A program made the translations under genes and the position numbers. A DNA stretch of 64,000 bases from Annulohypoxylon bovei var. microspora (Eukaryota > Ascomycota > Sordariomycetes > Xylariales > Hypoxylaceae): assembly GCA_022836615.1 (NCBI GenBank), contig MU405365.1:1-64000 (forward strand), in the 5' to 3' direction. This document shows positions 61,845 to 64,000 of the stretch, piece after piece. Under the pieces are notes generated by a model, which worked only from the letters and a program-made list of their open reading frames with translations, had not been told where the DNA came from and did not search any database. Numbering within the stretch: position 1 is the first letter of the stretch; every line of letters begins with the position of its first letter.

Positions 61845-62389
61845 GAGTGATGCTAGATCCAGATTGGTTTTTTTCCTTGCGTACAGATTGGTTTTTTCTA
61901 TCAGCTGGCGACACTCCGCCACCTATTTTAGTAGCATGTATGTCTCAGCCAGTTTAACTTGTTTACCACTTTTATATATAGGTATCTAATTATCTCTTTA
62001 CAACGGTAATATAGGTAGTCTCTCTTCCCTTGTTCCTTATAATCTCAAGATGTCTAATACAAACATCATCAGCTTAAGCACTGCGAGCGCCGCCGCCGCA
62101 ACGTCACCTTTAGTAAAAGATTGTATCGTAGCGAGGGCTGCCGGACCATATACCGTGCTTTGTTTATTACAAAGGCAATAATAACGTTTTGTTATATTAA
62201 AAAATCATAGATAATAAGTTAAATCTTAGTAATTTATAGCTTTTTAAAAAAAATAAAACGTGGGGTGGTAAGCAAGTCAAACTGGCTGAGACATATATAC
62301 TGCTAAAATAGGTGGCGGAGTGTCGCCAGCTGATAGAAAAAACCAATCTGTACGCAAGGAAAAAAACCAATCTGGATCTAGCATCACTC
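61845..62389. mobile_element. Long-TIR MITE, 545 bp, with near-perfect 8-bp duplication
   Basis: Inverted ends of about 130-140 bp start GAGTGATGCTAGATCCAGAT on the left and reappear reversed at the right (ATCTGGATCTAGCATCACTC), with very few mismatches. Flanking 8-mers are ATATTGAT (61,837-61,844) and ATATTAAT (62,390-62,397), one G/A difference. Each arm has an internal duplication of CAGATTGGTTTTTTxCT. Between the arms is a 43-codon plus-strand frame at 62,050-62,181 (MSNTNIISLSTASAAAATSP...), possibly captured host sequence. A 64-codon minus frame at 62,197-62,391 is merely the TIR. No transposase. Confidence 0.85.
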
Positions 62390-62397
62390 ATATTAAT

Positions 62398-64000
62398 ATG
62401 GTATTATACGAAGGTTGCTCGTATATCTTTTAACGCCTTTTGGCATGACACTTTAATATGTACGCGTTAATGAGTGTGGATCATGTAGCAAGGTGCTAGG
62501 AACGTGTTTTAAGAACCAATATTAGTGTTAAAAATATACCTAAATCTGCCGGTGAACTAGCCGTTGGAAGTCTGGTCTACCGAGTGTCTTTTCGGGTCGG
62601 AGTTCGGCCCGCTAAAAACTCAACTCACTGGGAAGAGTAGACCTACATATAAATATGGAAAGCGAAGAGGCACGTGATTAATTGAATCTGAAAAATTATC
62701 ACTTGTCTTTAAATTCCTTAGGTCTTAAAGTTTCAGATGCCAAGGGTTCGATCTTTTAGATGTGGTAACAACGAGTACGTTCAACTAGAAGTCTAACAGC
62801 AACTAGTTAAACGTTAGCAATAAGTGTATTAAATTTTCTTAATAAACGTAATTTATTCACTTACTTTCATTGCCATACTTCTTAATGGCGGATATTTAAC
62901 TAACACCCATAAAGCTTGGAAAAAGCCTACTACCGAGCCCTCGTTATTTTTGATGGTCGTTTAATTAGTTTAAACGCGGGCACTAATTTACGACAGTACA
63001 TAATAATGTGAGTAAAGAACATACTAAGAAAAGATCGTAATAAATCGACCGTTATTTAAAGCGAATGCATTGTTTAACTAGGCATCAATACCTCATCGGC
63101 TACCTAATCTCCGGGTGGGTTATGAGTGAATTAATAAGATCGGCGCCAACTTGGTGATCGGAGAAAAGTAAGACGGATCTACGGGGTTAGACCCATAGAA
63201 TAAACGAGACGGAGCGGAGCCTTGCTCATAAACTGACTTAGGTAAGTTAGGTCACTACGTAGGTAACTAGATTAAGGATATAATATCGTATCCTCTCGTA
63301 AGTTAGTAAATGCGGCAAAGCCGGGAAGGAAACACGTAACGCCGTATGCTACCTTGTTAGTAATAGTTGAGGAAGACAGTTTGAAGGAAGTATGGTTAAA
63401 GCAGCAGCCTATCCAAGCTTAGGTATTTACCTAGGTAAATTTCATAGAGGTAAACTTTTTACGACTTATTAGGTATCTTCCGTAACTTCGGGACCCTTGA
63501 AAGATCTTCCGACAAGAACTTCGGCTAGTTTTATATGTACCGAACGCAACGGTGCGTGCAATTGCTTACTAAGCCTATCGTAGGGGGAGGCTTAAAATAA
63601 AAATACGGGAAGCATATCGTGTCAAGGTTTGTTAAACAATTAAGAAGATACGATGATATTAACTGGGTTATGAAAGCGTGGTATGCTTGGGATAAAGCAA
63701 ATACAATGAAAAAATTGTAAACCAGCAATGAAACTGGCAGTACGCTATCATTTACTATTTGAAGGCTAAGAAAATCGATGTTAGATAAGTAACTAATCTT
63801 ACCCATGCTGATCGCCCATATCCCTGTCGTCTAAGTCCGAGGTCCCTATGCCGTGGGTGGAATCTGCAAGTTCGGCTGTTAGATATGATAAGTATACTAT
63901 TGTTAAGTTCTCGTAGGGTTGTAATATGCCGGCAAAGGAAAAAGTAGCTGCCTTTTACAAAATTAGCAGAATGTTTATGAGCGCTGCAATTAGATAGCTG
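62398..64000. other. Gene-free right end
   Basis: No supported gene in 1.6 kb. It contains TTACCTAGGTAAA at 63,427 and GACTTAGGTAAGTTAGG near 63,235. A 91-codon hydrophobic minus frame at 63,531-63,806 has no recognisable content. Confidence 0.5.

Noticed and set aside
62197..62391. 64-codon minus frame at the right end
   Set aside because: It lies inside the inverted repeat of the MITE and is matched by the same sequence in the other arm.

Overview
The window is filamentous ascomycete (Pezizomycotina) nuclear DNA, probably Sordariomycetes. The reasons are short phase-conserved introns of about 49-75 bp with GTRNGT donors, fungal-type proteins (short tyrosinase, GapA/Sar1-like RasGAP, fungal rhodopsin-fold membrane protein, GH43 exo-galactanase), and a two-compartment layout in which a repeat-rich block has been driven to extreme A+T by repeat-induced point mutation (RIP). 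The species cannot be named from this sequence.

Region 1 (1-about 23,770) is a RIP-degraded repeat block. It holds no intact gene. Remaining C/G sits largely in ACG/CGT contexts. Recognisable relics are a 21-bp minisatellite (about 350-600), a protein-kinase relic (about 7,510-7,830) and a complete Ty3/gypsy chromovirus, 14,838-20,825. The chromovirus has 311-312 bp LTRs, ATAAA target duplications, an RT relic with its catalytic DD changed to NN, and a chromodomain relic. Two short islands kept normal composition: a solo LTR of the same family (18,841-19,152) nested in the chromovirus, and a terminal-inverted-repeat element (10,044-10,719). Both are shorter than the length RIP usually needs, which would explain their survival.

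Region 2 (about 23.8-46 kb) is gene-bearing but accessory in character. In order it carries a secreted tyrosinase, a secreted carboxylesterase, a Q/P-rich unknown protein, a TPR-like protein, a small secreted cysteine-rich protein, a three-exon unknown, a three-exon short-chain dehydrogenase, two more low-complexity unknowns, a C2H2 zinc-finger protein and a small basic unknown. It also contains a hAT-type MITE with a perfect 8-bp target duplication. The spacers repeatedly contain ACCTAGGT / TACCTACC words.

Region 3 (46-64 kb) starts with a 7.5-kb gene-poor stretch containing two further MITEs. Next comes a RasGAP locus whose exon structure is intact but which has three in-frame stop codons, so I call it a pseudogene. 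A GC-rich GH43_24 exo-beta-1,3-galactanase with a CBM35-like module follows, then a four-exon seven-helix rhodopsin-like membrane protein, then a long-TIR MITE, then gene-free sequence to the end.

I see no biosynthetic operon-like system. The tyrosinase, esterase, small secreted protein and galactanase fit an extracellular, host- or plant-material-facing repertoire beside a transposon graveyard. I found no rRNA, CRISPR array or convincing tRNA. Exon coordinates were worked out by hand from splice motifs and reading phase and are not confirmed by transcripts.
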